In this document: piece by piece, positions 42,366 through 51,397 of the stretch
Layout of the letters: each line of letters starts with the position of its first letter
How positions within the stretch are numbered: the first letter of the stretch is position 1
Source: Cyanobacteria bacterium TGS_CYA1
Lineage (GTDB): Bacteria > Cyanobacteriota > Vampirovibrionia > Obscuribacterales > Obscuribacteraceae
Assembly (NCBI GenBank): GCA_026129135.1
Contig: JAHCIQ010000002.1
Location: forward strand, 248,001-312,000
Length of the DNA: 64,000 nucleotides
Direction of reading: 5' to 3'
Notes under the pieces: generated by a model
What the model saw: the letters and a program-made list of their open reading frames with translations, nothing else
Told to the model about the DNA's origin: nothing
Database searches by the model: none
Translations under genes and position numbers: made by a program

Positions 42366-42904
42366 CAGTCCACGCCTAAATCTTTTGCGATGCTGGCATT
42401 CAGTCTTATTTCTTCAGGCGGAATGTTGAGTTGCCTTCCAAAAACTTTTACAGTGCGAATCCAAATATCATCATCTGATTTGTAGAGCACTTTGTAATCA
42501 TCGCCATTTACAGCGACCAATAATCGAACTAAATCGCCTATAGTGGTATCACGAGACCAGCCAGTAAAGAACAATTTGAGTTTGTATTCTGGAATTTTCA
42601 AACCAGAGAACGCGGGCAAATACGGCCAACCTTCTTTCAGATCCTTTTCTGGTACCAGATCAAGAAGTTTGACACTTGGTTTGATTTGGCTGCGTTTCAA
42701 TCTGTAATTGTCCATGAGCGCGCGCCGAATCTTATTGAACATATGATGAGACAAACAAATTCCAGGGTGCGCTCCCTCTACTTTTTTCTTAATTAACTCA
42801 TAGAGCTGCCCCACCGTGAAAATGGTTGGCGCTTCGTCATCGGTAATTTCGATGTCGAATTCTTCTTCTAATGCTAGTACGAGTTCTACGCCGTCCAGTC
42901 CCAT
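42365..42904 (-). CDS. Acyl-carrier-like protein lacking the phosphopantetheine Ser
   Basis: ATG 42904 has AAGGA 5 nt upstream. The N-terminus (GLDGVELVLALEEEFDIEIT, then TVGQLYELIKKKV) matches helices 2-3 of acyl carrier proteins, but where the DSL serine should be there is Gly (G-L-D). The C-terminus (VKVFGRQLNIPPEEI then SIAKDLGVD) matches ACP helix 1 and stops exactly before that Ser position. The middle has another helix-1-like segment. It looks like a permuted, non-modifiable carrier fold. It is coupled to the PH-TM gene. Confidence 0.6.
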   Translation of the reverse strand: MGLDGVELVLALEEEFDIEITDDEAPTIFTVGQLYELIKKKVEGAHPGICLSHHMFNKIRRALMDNYRLKRSQIKPSVKLLDLVPEKDLKEGWPYLPAFSGLKIPEYKLKLFFTGWSRDTTIGDLVRLLVAVNGDDYKVLYKSDDDIWIRTVKVFGRQLNIPPEEIRLNASIAKDLGVD

Positions 42905-42948
42905 GGTTGTCCTTCGCAAGCAAATAATCCGACAATATTACCAGCAAA

Positions 42949-44241
42949 CTATAATTTTCTCCTCCTCAATTTTTTGCATATGTCTCTGGTCTCATCGAAA
43001 CTATCATAGAGACCTTCCTCGATGATTTCTGTAGGTATATTTTTCCATTCAATCAATTTGCGAACTACGGAGGAGCGACAAAAAGTGCAAGGAGTGTTTT
43101 CATAGACCCAGATGGCGCAATCTGTTAAATTGACGTCTTCAACTTTGTCAAAAAGAGCAATCAAATCGAGTCCAATGGTGTCTAGGTCCGATTCATTTTC
43201 AGGAACAAATAGCTTTGTCAAAAGAAATTCCGAATCTTGTTTTCTGTAATTTTTATTGAACAGGCTGATAGCGCCGTAGCATATCGAAGATCGATCCGAA
43301 TTAATGAGGTTGATGGCAAAGGTTCGAATCTTGTTTGATTTTTTTCTTGCTAACGCATCAAAAGCTGAATTTCGAATTTTAAAAGATTGCTTTTTTGAAG
43401 ACACCAAGTCGAGAATGAAATCATCGACTACAGGTAAGTCGGCATAGTTGAATATTTTCAGACAGCGCCAAACTGAGGTTTCATCTGTGTACTTTCTCAG
43501 TTTTGCGAATAGCAATTTCAACTCAGCTTTAGATGCGTTTCTTGCGTATTTCACAATGTTGGGACGGCGAGTATCAATTTGTTCTATCCAATTCGAAATC
43601 GACACTAGATCAGGTTCTGGTCTTTCGGTCACCAATCTCGATTTAAAGTATGAGATATACTTGTTCTTAACGTATTCATGCCAGATCTTGCATTCTGGAA
43701 TTTTTTCCAGAAATGCGTCGACTCGTCTTTTTCCGAGTTCTTCGCAAGCATTTTTATAAAACCAAGCATCGTCATTGCGCTTGAAAGAAGAATGTTTCGC
43801 TACTATTCGTGCTGTAAACTCTAGGGCTTCAAATCCATCAAACGATATTAGATTACTTCCAATGGGCACTGCGTCTTGAAATTTGATGAAAGATGGCTCG
43901 AAATTTTCATACATAGATTTCTTTAAACTGGTGGCACCATCGGTTATAAAATTGGTTGCCATGTTGCCATACTGATAAAGATCGCTGAGGCTAGAATAGT
44001 TCGAAAAATTCTCCTCGAACAATTTCCAGAAGTGGAGTTTATTACCCGTGGCGTAGACTAATTTAGTCAGCCACCAACAACGCCCGCCTTCGATTTGTGG
44101 GTCGTAAACGTAGCTTTCAAGACATGCTTTCTCCAGAAGCGGTAAGTATTCTCCAATTCCGTATTCTTTTATGTGCATTAAAGCTCGACCATGGCCTTTA
44201 CGCAGGGCATGATCAAACTGCTTCTTAGACAGTCTCTTCAT
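42949..44241 (-). CDS. Hypothetical all-helical (HEAT-like) protein
   Basis: The 430-aa product contains repeated helical pairs in its second half (SFKIRNSAFDALARKKSNKI; FAINLINSDRSSICYGAISL; LDTIGLDLIALFDKVEDVNL) as in HEAT/ARM repeat proteins, ending in a basic cluster. There is no signal peptide or membrane helix. GGAG lies 9 nt before the ATG. I do not recognise the family; a protein-protein or RNA-binding scaffold is plausible. Confidence 0.5.
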   Translation of the reverse strand: MKRLSKKQFDHALRKGHGRALMHIKEYGIGEYLPLLEKACLESYVYDPQIEGGRCWWLTKLVYATGNKLHFWKLFEENFSNYSSLSDLYQYGNMATNFITDGATSLKKSMYENFEPSFIKFQDAVPIGSNLISFDGFEALEFTARIVAKHSSFKRNDDAWFYKNACEELGKRRVDAFLEKIPECKIWHEYVKNKYISYFKSRLVTERPEPDLVSISNWIEQIDTRRPNIVKYARNASKAELKLLFAKLRKYTDETSVWRCLKIFNYADLPVVDDFILDLVSSKKQSFKIRNSAFDALARKKSNKIRTFAINLINSDRSSICYGAISLFNKNYRKQDSEFLLTKLFVPENESDLDTIGLDLIALFDKVEDVNLTDCAIWVYENTPCTFCRSSVVRKLIEWKNIPTEIIEEGLYDSFDETRDICKKLRRRKL

Positions 44242-44283
44242 TTATTTATTCTCCGAAGATTGATATTTAAGGCGAATCAATTA

Positions 44284-44311
44284 GTCGGCATCCATGAATT
44301 TAGATGCCGAC
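44284..44311. other. Perfect 9-bp hairpin in an intergenic region
   Basis: GTCGGCATC (44284-44292) pairs with GATGCCGAC (44303-44311) around a 10-nt loop, and TCCCG/CGGGA (44321-44337) forms a second short hairpin. No T tract follows on either strand. It lies between two divergent genes, in 267 nt without other visible content, and could be a regulatory site or part of a small RNA. Confidence 0.4.
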
Positions 44312-44496
44312 GACTACACTTCCCGGTAGAATCGGGAGAACATTCGGAGTATAGATTGAAATAAAATCCTTGGTCGAGCTAAAAGCAGTACCGGTAGGAC
44401 TTGATCATCTTGAATTTCATGGCTGGGTCCTCCTGCATAAACATTCGACTCTTCGATGATAGCATAAGAGTTGCCGATTGGGCAGTAAAGTTATTC

Positions 44497-44511
44497 TATA
44501 ATTGTGCAATG
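44497..44511 (+). promoter_or_regulatory. -10 box of an apparently leaderless gene
   Basis: A perfect TATAAT (44497-44502) stands 6 nt before ATG 44509, with no Shine-Dalgarno. A TTGCCG lies 20 nt further upstream. Confidence 0.5.
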
Positions 44512-45363
44512 TCTGACTCCTCAAATCTTCCGCGAGCATACGTCCTACTCGCCCGTAAAACACCGGTGGGAGTAATTATTCGTCGTGGTCCTTCCAAACA
44601 AGCTCAACTAATTTTATGGCACACCGATACAGATAAATTCGAGCCGGGGCAATGGATTAAGGCAAGGGTCTATGAAAAGTTCTGCGATTTGTCTCCCTCG
44701 GGTAGATACATTGTTTATCCTGCTTCAAAATACAGTCGTGGAGAGGGTCCTCAGGCGTGGACGGCAATAAGCCGCCCTCCGTATTTCACAGCTTTGGCGC
44801 TTTGGGTCAGATTTAATCAGCCGGGAGGAGGTCTTTTTCTAAACGATTCTGAGCTGCTTGTGAATCATTTCCTCCACAACGAAGATCTTGAATATGGAAA
44901 AGGTAAAAATAAGCTCAAAGTAAAATGCTTGAATCTAGAAGAAAACATGCAAGAGTATAAATTTGTGGCTAACCGACTTTTGAATAACGGGTGGTGCGAA
45001 GTAGTCAAAGACCCGAGTTCAGTTACTCCACTATCTAAAACGTTTTACAGGTCTCACTCTTATGCAAATGATCACGATCTTTTTCTATACCTGGAATTCG
45101 AGAATCGATATAGCGCGGACAATCATAGTTACCTTGTTTGTGACAAATTGGGAAACGTGTTCTGCAAATTGAGTAATGTTAAATGGGCAGATTTTGACAA
45201 GAATGGTGACCTACTATTTTCTCGGAATGGAAAAATCTTTCGATTGGTTCATTTAAAAAAGGCACCATATTTGCCACCTATTGAACAAGCTAAAGAATTG
45301 CTTGATTTAAGTAATTACGAGTTTGAGCTGGTGTCAACGCCTGACTGGGCAAAGGAGTGGTAG
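44509..45363 (+). CDS. Hypothetical protein, beta-strand rich
   Basis: ATG 44509 begins MSDSSNLPRAYVLLARKTPV, and the longer frame from 44401 crosses the promoter. The 284-aa product has many alternating hydrophobic strands and aromatic turns (LSPSGRYIVYPASKYSRGEG; FLYLEFENRYSADNHSYLVC; WADFDKNGDLLFSRNGKIFR) like a beta-propeller or similar all-beta repeat fold. Similar strings occur in the propeller-like protein at 56394-57488. There is no signal peptide. The function is unknown. Confidence 0.6.
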   Translation: MSDSSNLPRAYVLLARKTPVGVIIRRGPSKQAQLILWHTDTDKFEPGQWIKARVYEKFCDLSPSGRYIVYPASKYSRGEGPQAWTAISRPPYFTALALWVRFNQPGGGLFLNDSELLVNHFLHNEDLEYGKGKNKLKVKCLNLEENMQEYKFVANRLLNNGWCEVVKDPSSVTPLSKTFYRSHSYANDHDLFLYLEFENRYSADNHSYLVCDKLGNVFCKLSNVKWADFDKNGDLLFSRNGKIFRLVHLKKAPYLPPIEQAKELLDLSNYEFELVSTPDWAKEW

Positions 45364-45367
45364 CCAT

Positions 45368-45901
45368 ATGTCGACACATGTCATGAAAATCAAAATACTT
45401 ACCAGTGGATTCTTGATTGCGCTGAGCGCTGCACCATGCTTTGCGCAAACAGCCACTATTAGCGACCTTTGGTTTATTAGAGGCAATTGGAAGGCAGACT
45501 TAGGTCCACACGAGTATGTGAAAGAGCAGTGGAAAAGAGCCGATGATAAAACACTAACTGGTGAATCGGTTTTCATTGAAGAAACTTTGGAAGCAAAAAG
45601 GGAATTGACCAAAGAGTCGTTGACCATTTCCGAAACTGAAAAGGGATTGGTGCTTCGCATTAAACACACAGACAAAGACGGCAAGCCTTGGGAAGAATCA
45701 AAAGAAACGGGTGATATGAATCTTGTCGAGTACGACCTGACCCATGCGGTTTTCGATAATCAAAAAGAAAATGATAGAGTGAAAATCACTTATACCTGGA
45801 TCGAAGAAAACCAGATGAAAGCTTGTGTTGAAGTGACCAAAGCAAAGAAACCCAAAGTGTTGGAATTTCAATATCGCAGAGTAGCTGATTCATCGCGCTA
45901 A
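45368..45901 (+). CDS. Secreted DUF6265-like protein
   Basis: ATG 45368 has AGGAG 10 nt upstream inside the end of the previous gene; ATG 45383 is an alternative. A signal peptide (KIKILTSGFLIALSAAPCFA) is followed by ISDLWFIRGNWKADLGPHEY and a beta-rich domain with TLTGESVFIEE and VKITYTWIEENQMKA, the layout of DUF6265 (a lipocalin/calycin-like family). It is probably periplasmic; a ligand cannot be named. The gene follows its neighbour after 4 nt. Confidence 0.7.
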   Translation: MSTHVMKIKILTSGFLIALSAAPCFAQTATISDLWFIRGNWKADLGPHEYVKEQWKRADDKTLTGESVFIEETLEAKRELTKESLTISETEKGLVLRIKHTDKDGKPWEESKETGDMNLVEYDLTHAVFDNQKENDRVKITYTWIEENQMKACVEVTKAKKPKVLEFQYRRVADSSR

Positions 45902-45988
45902 CGAACTTTGGGCGTTTGCGGTCCCGAATTGTGAAATTCTCGACGCGCGATCGATCGGTCTAGTTAATCTGGTGGTGCCTAGTCTAGC

Positions 45989-47026
45989 CTAGTCCAGTCG
46001 TGTGACGTTTCGATGGAAACGTGTCACCACTTCTGGATCTGGAAAGATTCTGACTTTGGCTTCATCTTTACCAGAATACTCAATAAGATTGAGCAAGTAG
46101 CGGATACTCTCTAACCTGGCTAGTTTCTTGTTATTTGATTTAACGATAATCCAGGGGCTGAACGACGTGTGCGTTTTGCTGAACATGAGCTCTTTGAAGT
46201 GTGTATAGTCGTTCCACAAGTCTTGTGCCTTCTCGTCGATAGGACTCAACTTCCACTGTTTGAGCGGATTGATGCGACGCGACGCAAAGCGCTTGAGCTG
46301 CTCTTCTTTGGAGATGGAAAACCAGAATTTGACGATGATGATACCATCTTCGTAGAGCATGTGCTCGTACTCGGGAACCTGCTGCAAGAAACGATCATAT
46401 TCTTTCTCTGAGCAGAATTTGTTGACTGGTTCGACGACAGCGCGGTTGTACCAGCTGCGATCGAAGAAAACTATTTCGCCAGCGTTGGGCAATTGTTTGC
46501 TGTAGCGCTGAAAATACCACTGACCTTTTTCTTCTTCGCTTGGTTTTGGAAGTGCCACCACTCGAATATGGCGTGGATTAAGATGCTCGGTAAATCGACG
46601 AATGGTACCACCTTTGCCAGCTGCGTCGCGACCTTCAAAAATAATGGCAATACGCTTGCCCTTCTCCTGGACCCACCTTTGCAGTTTGACCAACTCAATT
46701 TGCAAGGCGACTAGCTCTTCTTCATATTTGAGAGTCCCAAGTACATCGCCAAGCTTTACTCGGCGGGAGCGCAAGAGTTCGGTCAGTCCACGATTGGTAT
46801 TGACCCTCGCCAGGTCATCGTGGCTCAATGGCGTGTCGGTTTCTTTGATCGAAACCTTCTTGATCGCAGGCGGTGTGGCTTCCTGGTAAGTCTGGTGGTC
46901 TGCCAGGCTATGTGCCACCGCTTGCTCGAGGGTGGATATTTCGACCATCTGGGCGGGATCTTCCTTTTCCGCCGCCTCGGGCTTGCTTAAATCGCCATTT
47001 CGAGAACCTGTTTTCTTCTGCTGCAT
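45989..47026 (-). CDS. ppk2: Polyphosphate kinase 2 (PPK2)
   Basis: PPK2 transfers phosphate between polyphosphate and nucleotides. The Walker A motif IIFEGRDAAGKGGTI, Walker B EIVFFDRSWYNRA and the lid RRINPLKQWKLSPID are all present. The 345 residues include an N-terminal extension of about 90 residues with a Lys/Glu-rich start. Whether it favours ADP/ATP, GDP or AMP cannot be told. GGTGGGA lies upstream of the ATG. It fits a polyphosphate-using lifestyle. Confidence 0.95.
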   Translation of the reverse strand: MQQKKTGSRNGDLSKPEAAEKEDPAQMVEISTLEQAVAHSLADHQTYQEATPPAIKKVSIKETDTPLSHDDLARVNTNRGLTELLRSRRVKLGDVLGTLKYEEELVALQIELVKLQRWVQEKGKRIAIIFEGRDAAGKGGTIRRFTEHLNPRHIRVVALPKPSEEEKGQWYFQRYSKQLPNAGEIVFFDRSWYNRAVVEPVNKFCSEKEYDRFLQQVPEYEHMLYEDGIIIVKFWFSISKEEQLKRFASRRINPLKQWKLSPIDEKAQDLWNDYTHFKELMFSKTHTSFSPWIIVKSNNKKLARLESIRYLLNLIEYSGKDEAKVRIFPDPEVVTRFHRNVTRLD

Positions 47027-47168
47027 ATCGTCCCACCGAGTTTAGTAGCTTATTGAACTACTAAATCAGTTTGATTTCTCCCGAACAACGGTCAAAAGTA
47101 TCGATCTGGGGTCAGCCGAAAGGAGGATTTTGCCGGTTTAATTAAACGAGCTACTTTATATTGAATTG

Positions 47169-47207
47169 GATATAAATTGGATGTATTTATATCTAATACG
47201 GTATAAT
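47169..47207 (+). promoter_or_regulatory. hipBA operator and -10 box
   Basis: GATATAAAT (47169-47177) and ATTTATATC (47185-47193) form a perfect 9-bp inverted repeat around 7 nt, with a TTGGAT (47177-47182) inside. TATAAT (47202-47207) follows, 7 nt before ATG 47215. The position fits autorepression by HipB. Confidence 0.65.
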
Positions 47208-47214
47208 TGGGATT

Positions 47215-47568
47215 ATGTCAAACAATCATTCTCTAAAATCTTTAGTTAGTAATCTTGCTCAGTATCGCAAACGACAGTCGCTGACGCAGGCTGACCTTGC
47301 CGCGCTTTTGAATCTTCCGCAAAGCTATATAGCCAAGATAGAGAGCGGAACCACAGACCTGCGCACAAGCAAATTAGTTGAGATGGCTAGGGTCTTGGGA
47401 CTTGAAGTAATGCTTGTGCCTAAAGCCAATCTGTACCAAGTCAATCAGATTCTTGTAGGCGAAGAACATAGTATCGTTCGACAGACGCCAGCGTATATGT
47501 ATGAACCTGATGAATCTGACGAGCTAGATGAATCAGAAGACGAATCAGACGAATTCGAAGATGAATAA
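47215..47568 (+). CDS. hipB: HipB-like XRE antitoxin
   Basis: A helix-turn-helix of the XRE type is clear (RQSLTQADLAALLNLPQSYI, then AKIESGTTDLRTSKLVEMAR). The last 25 residues are extremely acidic (DELDESEDESDEFEDE), which could mimic DNA or contact the toxin. Transcription appears leaderless. It represses its own operon and neutralises HipA in known systems. The last 8 nt overlap hipA. Confidence 0.88.
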   Translation: MSNNHSLKSLVSNLAQYRKRQSLTQADLAALLNLPQSYIAKIESGTTDLRTSKLVEMARVLGLEVMLVPKANLYQVNQILVGEEHSIVRQTPAYMYEPDESDELDESEDESDEFEDE

Positions 47569-48778
47569 ACTTCGCCCAAAAATATTGAACGTTTTTGTAA
47601 GTGACGTTCTTGCAGGGCGGCTCATATGCGTTGATGGCGATTATCACACTTTTGAAATAGATCGAGGTTATGACTGGGGAAAAGGGCATCCGGTGCTTTC
47701 TCTTTCCCTTAAAGCTAAACATGGTGGCATAGACTATTCCGAACTGCACTCGCGCACTCAGTTGCCACCATTTTTTTCTAATCTGCTTCCTGAGGGGCAT
47801 TTGAGAGAATATCTGGCGGCTAAGGCTAGGGTCAGACCTCAACGCGAATTTGCTTTATTGAACGCTTTGAAAGACGACCTGCCAGGCGCCTTGAAGCTTG
47901 AGGCGGCAGGTAAAATTCAGGATAAAAGCGCTTCTACATTTCGCGTTGAAGCTAGAGAAGAATTCGAATGGGACGAGTCGTTGCGATTTTCTCTTGCAGG
48001 CATTCAGCTGAAATTCTCGGCTTTAGAATCTGCCGGCAAGCTTACAATCCCTGCCCATGGCGTAGGAGGAGATTATATTGTCAAACTTCCATCGCTTCGA
48101 TACAAAAATGTTCCAGAAAATGAGTATTCGATGATGCAACTCGCACGGATGGTTGGAATTGAAACTGCCGAGGTCGAGCTGAGAAAGACGTCTTCGATAA
48201 AACGAATTCCTAAAGACATTTCAGAAAACTTTGGACAAAGCCTTGTGGTGAAGAGATTCGACCGCGATAAAAGTAAGCGAATTCATATCGAAGACTTTGC
48301 CCAGATTTTCAAAATTTATCCGCGAGACAAATACAGCAAAGTAAGTTATGGTGGCATCGCGAATGTTGTATTCAAAGAAGGTGGCAATGAGCAGCTTCTA
48401 GAGTTCGTCCGGCGTTTGACCTTTGCTCTTTTGATAGGCAATGCCGACATGCATCTCAAAAACTGGTCTGTGATTTACAGGCAGCCGCAGAAAGCTACTC
48501 TGTCTCCTGCCTACGACATGATTTCGACTATTTCGTATTTGCCAGATTACCAAATGGCTCTCAGCGTTGCGGGTGAGAAGAGTATGCACAAAATTGGTGA
48601 GGCGCATTTTCGAAACTTGGCGGCGAAGATGCTCTTGCCTGAAAACCTTGTCGTTAATGAGATGCGCGATACCAAAGAAAAATTCCTTGAAGTGTGGGCG
48701 AAATCTAAAAGCGACTTACCGATAAGTGGCAATTCGAGAAAGAATATTGATCAGCATTTGGACAAATTGAGTATTTAA
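47561..48778 (+). CDS. hipA: HipA-like serine kinase toxin
   Basis: The product (about 405 aa) carries the N-terminal HipA domain (VLAGRLICVDGDYHTFEIDR; PPFFSNLLPEGHLREYL), the ATP-loop SLAGIQLKFSA with the autophosphorylatable Ser, and the catalytic GNADMHLKNWS and SPAYDMIST motifs. HipA kinases phosphorylate targets such as glutamyl-tRNA synthetase. All key residues are intact, so the module should be active. The start at ATG 47561 overlaps hipB by 8 nt. Confidence 0.92.
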   Translation: MNKLRPKILNVFVSDVLAGRLICVDGDYHTFEIDRGYDWGKGHPVLSLSLKAKHGGIDYSELHSRTQLPPFFSNLLPEGHLREYLAAKARVRPQREFALLNALKDDLPGALKLEAAGKIQDKSASTFRVEAREEFEWDESLRFSLAGIQLKFSALESAGKLTIPAHGVGGDYIVKLPSLRYKNVPENEYSMMQLARMVGIETAEVELRKTSSIKRIPKDISENFGQSLVVKRFDRDKSKRIHIEDFAQIFKIYPRDKYSKVSYGGIANVVFKEGGNEQLLEFVRRLTFALLIGNADMHLKNWSVIYRQPQKATLSPAYDMISTISYLPDYQMALSVAGEKSMHKIGEAHFRNLAAKMLLPENLVVNEMRDTKEKFLEVWAKSKSDLPISGNSRKNIDQHLDKLSI

Positions 48779-48798
48779 TTGGGATTCTTCTGAGTAAT

Positions 48799-50877
48799 CT
48801 AAAAATTAACCTGCACATCGTGTCCCCATCGAGACTTATATTCTTTTCTAAAGGCGTCAGTCATATCGTTGTTCACCAAAATACAATCGTGAAAATTTAG
48901 ATATTGCAAGGAAGGATGATGCAATAAAGCCATCAAGTTTTCCTGATTTACGTCGCTTCTAGCAAATTCAATATGAGTGAGATTCTTGATTTTGCAGATC
49001 TCGTTGATCGATTGATTACTGATTTTCTTCATGCTATGCAAATTCAGGTTATACAAGCTCTTCATCTGTGCGAGATTACTGAAGTACTCGCCATCAAATT
49101 CGGTATTAAAAAAAGTCAAAGCTTTTAAGTTAGGGTTATCGGTGATAGCCTTGAATTGAGCCTCGTTTAGTCTTGTGTTAAAAATGTGAATCGAATGAAT
49201 ATTGGTTTTAGAAACTGACCTTATCGATTCTGGTTCAAGTACTGAAGGCGATGTTATCGATAGTGTGAAAAGATTAGGAAATTTCGCAAGCCGACTAGCT
49301 AAATCGCCATGAATAGCTATTTTGTCTAGTATTAAAGTTTTCAACTTTGGAAGTTTGCCTAAGTTCATAAGGCAGTTAACGGTTAGTTTACTACCTTGCA
49401 GATGCAAGAATGTTATATTATCCAGGTTTCTAAATTGCGCTATTCCAGCGTCAGTTATGTTTTTTGAACCAATCTCAAACAAGGTAAATTGTCGCGCGTT
49501 GGAGATTGGCTTGATGCCCTCGTCTGTAAGCTCGTCAGAGGTTATCGAGATGGCTCTCAATCTTTTCATTTTGGAAAGATAATGAGTGTTTTTGTCGTTT
49601 ATTCTAGTAATTTCAAGGGAGAGGCTTTCAACGCCTGAGTCTACGATATACTGTAGCCCGCTACCATTTATTGGTGTTCCGTCCATGCAGAGTCTGGAGA
49701 AGCGTTTTCCTTTCAGTACTTTCATATCGTCGTCGGTAACATCTGGAATTGCTCGCAGCCTTACTCCATGCGATTGGTCTCCTTCGGGAGTGAAAAGGCT
49801 ATTTGGATCTTTGGTATCACCAAAATAAACATCGGGAACATCTTCAAAAACGCATTTGTTGTGCGCCTTAGTTTCGGGAATAAACTTGCGAGAATAGATG
49901 TCTTTAATTATGAATCCTAATCCCGCTACAAATATGGTTCCAACAAAGATAGATGCGATCGTCATCACTTTTTTTCTTTGCGCCGCAAGAGCGGCTTCCG
50001 CTTCACTAGAGGATTTGGATTCTTCTTTAGGATTTAAAATCTCCTGCTGGATTGCTTCAAGTCTGCTAAGAATCTCGCCTGCGTTTTGAGGTCTGTCAGT
50101 TGATTCTTTTGAAAGACATTCTTTTACTAATGATACTAATAGCGGTGGAAACTCTCCATAATCAGATAATAGTGGTGCCTCAGCATTTTTATGTAGGGCA
50201 AGTGTCTCAATGACCGAATCGCCTTTTAAAGGTGGAGATCCTGTAAGCATTTCAAAAAGCATGCAGCCAAAACTATAAATGTCACTAACTGGCTTTGCGT
50301 CTTCTCCTCGAACTTGCTCTGGGCTCATGTAGAGTGGACTGCCAACGATGGCACCAGCCTCGGTGAGGTCACCTTTTTTCGATTCCAAGCTTGCTACGCC
50401 AAAGTCGAGCAGCTTGGTAAAGATACCATCATTTTTTGAGTTGAGTAAAAGTACATTTGCGGGCTTTAAGTCGCGATGGACGATGCCATTTTTATGAGCG
50501 TAAGAAAGTGCTCCGCATACTTGAATTGCAACTTCCAGCGCGGCTAATAAGTCGAGTGCGCCATCGTTTTTTATTTTCGAAGCAAGGTCGCTCCCATCTA
50601 AGTATTCCATCACCATATACGGTGAGCCATCTTGAGTTTGACCGAAATTGTCGATGCGACAAATGTGCGGATGGTTTAGTTTTCCCGCGGCAATTGCTTC
50701 CCGCTGTAGCCGCGCCGCCGTGGTCCCGTCTGAATTGTGTTTGAGCACCTTGACTGCGACTTCTTTATTGAGCAGTGGGTCAATTGCTCTGTAAACTGTG
50801 CCGATACCGCCCGAGCCAATAATATCGATTACATCGTATCGATCTGCAAGCTTTTCGGGGTGTTGTTTAGCTTCCAT
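48799..50877 (-). CDS. Receptor-like Ser/Thr kinase with extracytoplasmic leucine-rich repeats
   Basis: The cytoplasmic N-terminal kinase has the G-loop GSGGIGTVY (21-29), Lys43, HRDLKPAN (134-141) and DFG (158-160). One helix (KKVMTIASIFVGTIFVAGLGF, about 305-326) separates it from an LRR-like region of about 350 residues (LKTLILDKIAIHGDLASRLA; LTHIEFARSDVNQENLMALL). Orientation (kinase first) is the reverse of plant receptor kinases. The LRR should face the periplasm and sense an envelope ligand. An ATG at 50877 fits the domain start. Confidence 0.88.
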   Translation of the reverse strand: MEAKQHPEKLADRYDVIDIIGSGGIGTVYRAIDPLLNKEVAVKVLKHNSDGTTAARLQREAIAAGKLNHPHICRIDNFGQTQDGSPYMVMEYLDGSDLASKIKNDGALDLLAALEVAIQVCGALSYAHKNGIVHRDLKPANVLLLNSKNDGIFTKLLDFGVASLESKKGDLTEAGAIVGSPLYMSPEQVRGEDAKPVSDIYSFGCMLFEMLTGSPPLKGDSVIETLALHKNAEAPLLSDYGEFPPLLVSLVKECLSKESTDRPQNAGEILSRLEAIQQEILNPKEESKSSSEAEAALAAQRKKVMTIASIFVGTIFVAGLGFIIKDIYSRKFIPETKAHNKCVFEDVPDVYFGDTKDPNSLFTPEGDQSHGVRLRAIPDVTDDDMKVLKGKRFSRLCMDGTPINGSGLQYIVDSGVESLSLEITRINDKNTHYLSKMKRLRAISITSDELTDEGIKPISNARQFTLFEIGSKNITDAGIAQFRNLDNITFLHLQGSKLTVNCLMNLGKLPKLKTLILDKIAIHGDLASRLAKFPNLFTLSITSPSVLEPESIRSVSKTNIHSIHIFNTRLNEAQFKAITDNPNLKALTFFNTEFDGEYFSNLAQMKSLYNLNLHSMKKISNQSINEICKIKNLTHIEFARSDVNQENLMALLHHPSLQYLNFHDCILVNNDMTDAFRKEYKSRWGHDVQVNF

Positions 50878-50961
50878 TTCAATCTATTGAACTGTTGCTC
50901 TTTGCGCGACATAACTTAGTTATTCCCCCTGGCTTGGAAAATGCCTCGAAAAGGGTTCTGG

Positions 50962-51231
50962 TCAGGAGCCGCTTGCCTTTTCGGCATCTGCTGAAAGCTG
51001 GTTGAGCTGATTGACAAGTTTAGTAAAACTCTTACTTTCATACGGGCGATAAAGTGGACCCATAAATATGAAACAAAGGGCGAGGAGAACCATTAAAATG
51101 TATCCAATGGTGAACGCGAATTTCTTTTGTAGCTTTCTTGCATTGATATCATTATTTTTTTCTGGCATGATTGGAGCTGCCTGCTGTATTTCTGAGTCAA
51201 TTTTATCAAGTTTCAAACTTAATAGCAGCAT
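50962..51231 (-). CDS. Small single-pass protein with C-terminal VNQLNQLS motif
   Basis: The product (89 aa, or 68 from ATG 51168) has a basic stretch, one helix (IGYILMVLLALCFIFMGPLY), then SKSFTKLVNQLNQLSADAEKAS. The end matches the other two proteins described at 32834 and 41778. A TATACT box about 25 nt upstream is a possible -10. The function is unknown. Confidence 0.55.
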   Translation of the reverse strand: MLLLSLKLDKIDSEIQQAAPIMPEKNNDINARKLQKKFAFTIGYILMVLLALCFIFMGPLYRPYESKSFTKLVNQLNQLSADAEKASGS

Positions 51232-51397
51232 GAATCAGTTTGCAGTACAGTATAGAAATGGCACCCAAGCTTTGGCGGAAAAACGACACAGAACGCAGGG
51301 GTGTTTTTGACATCGCAGGTGGTGTGTACACTTTCGCTCCGCTCCCGTCCAGAACAAAGTTGATAACTCCCAAAATCGCTTATCGTGGTGAAATAGT

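Noticed and set aside
18974..44363. The exact 13-mer ATAGATTGAAATA at 18976 and 44351 as a repeat element.
   Set aside because: Exact 13-mer pairs are expected by chance in 64 kb, and the flanks do not align.
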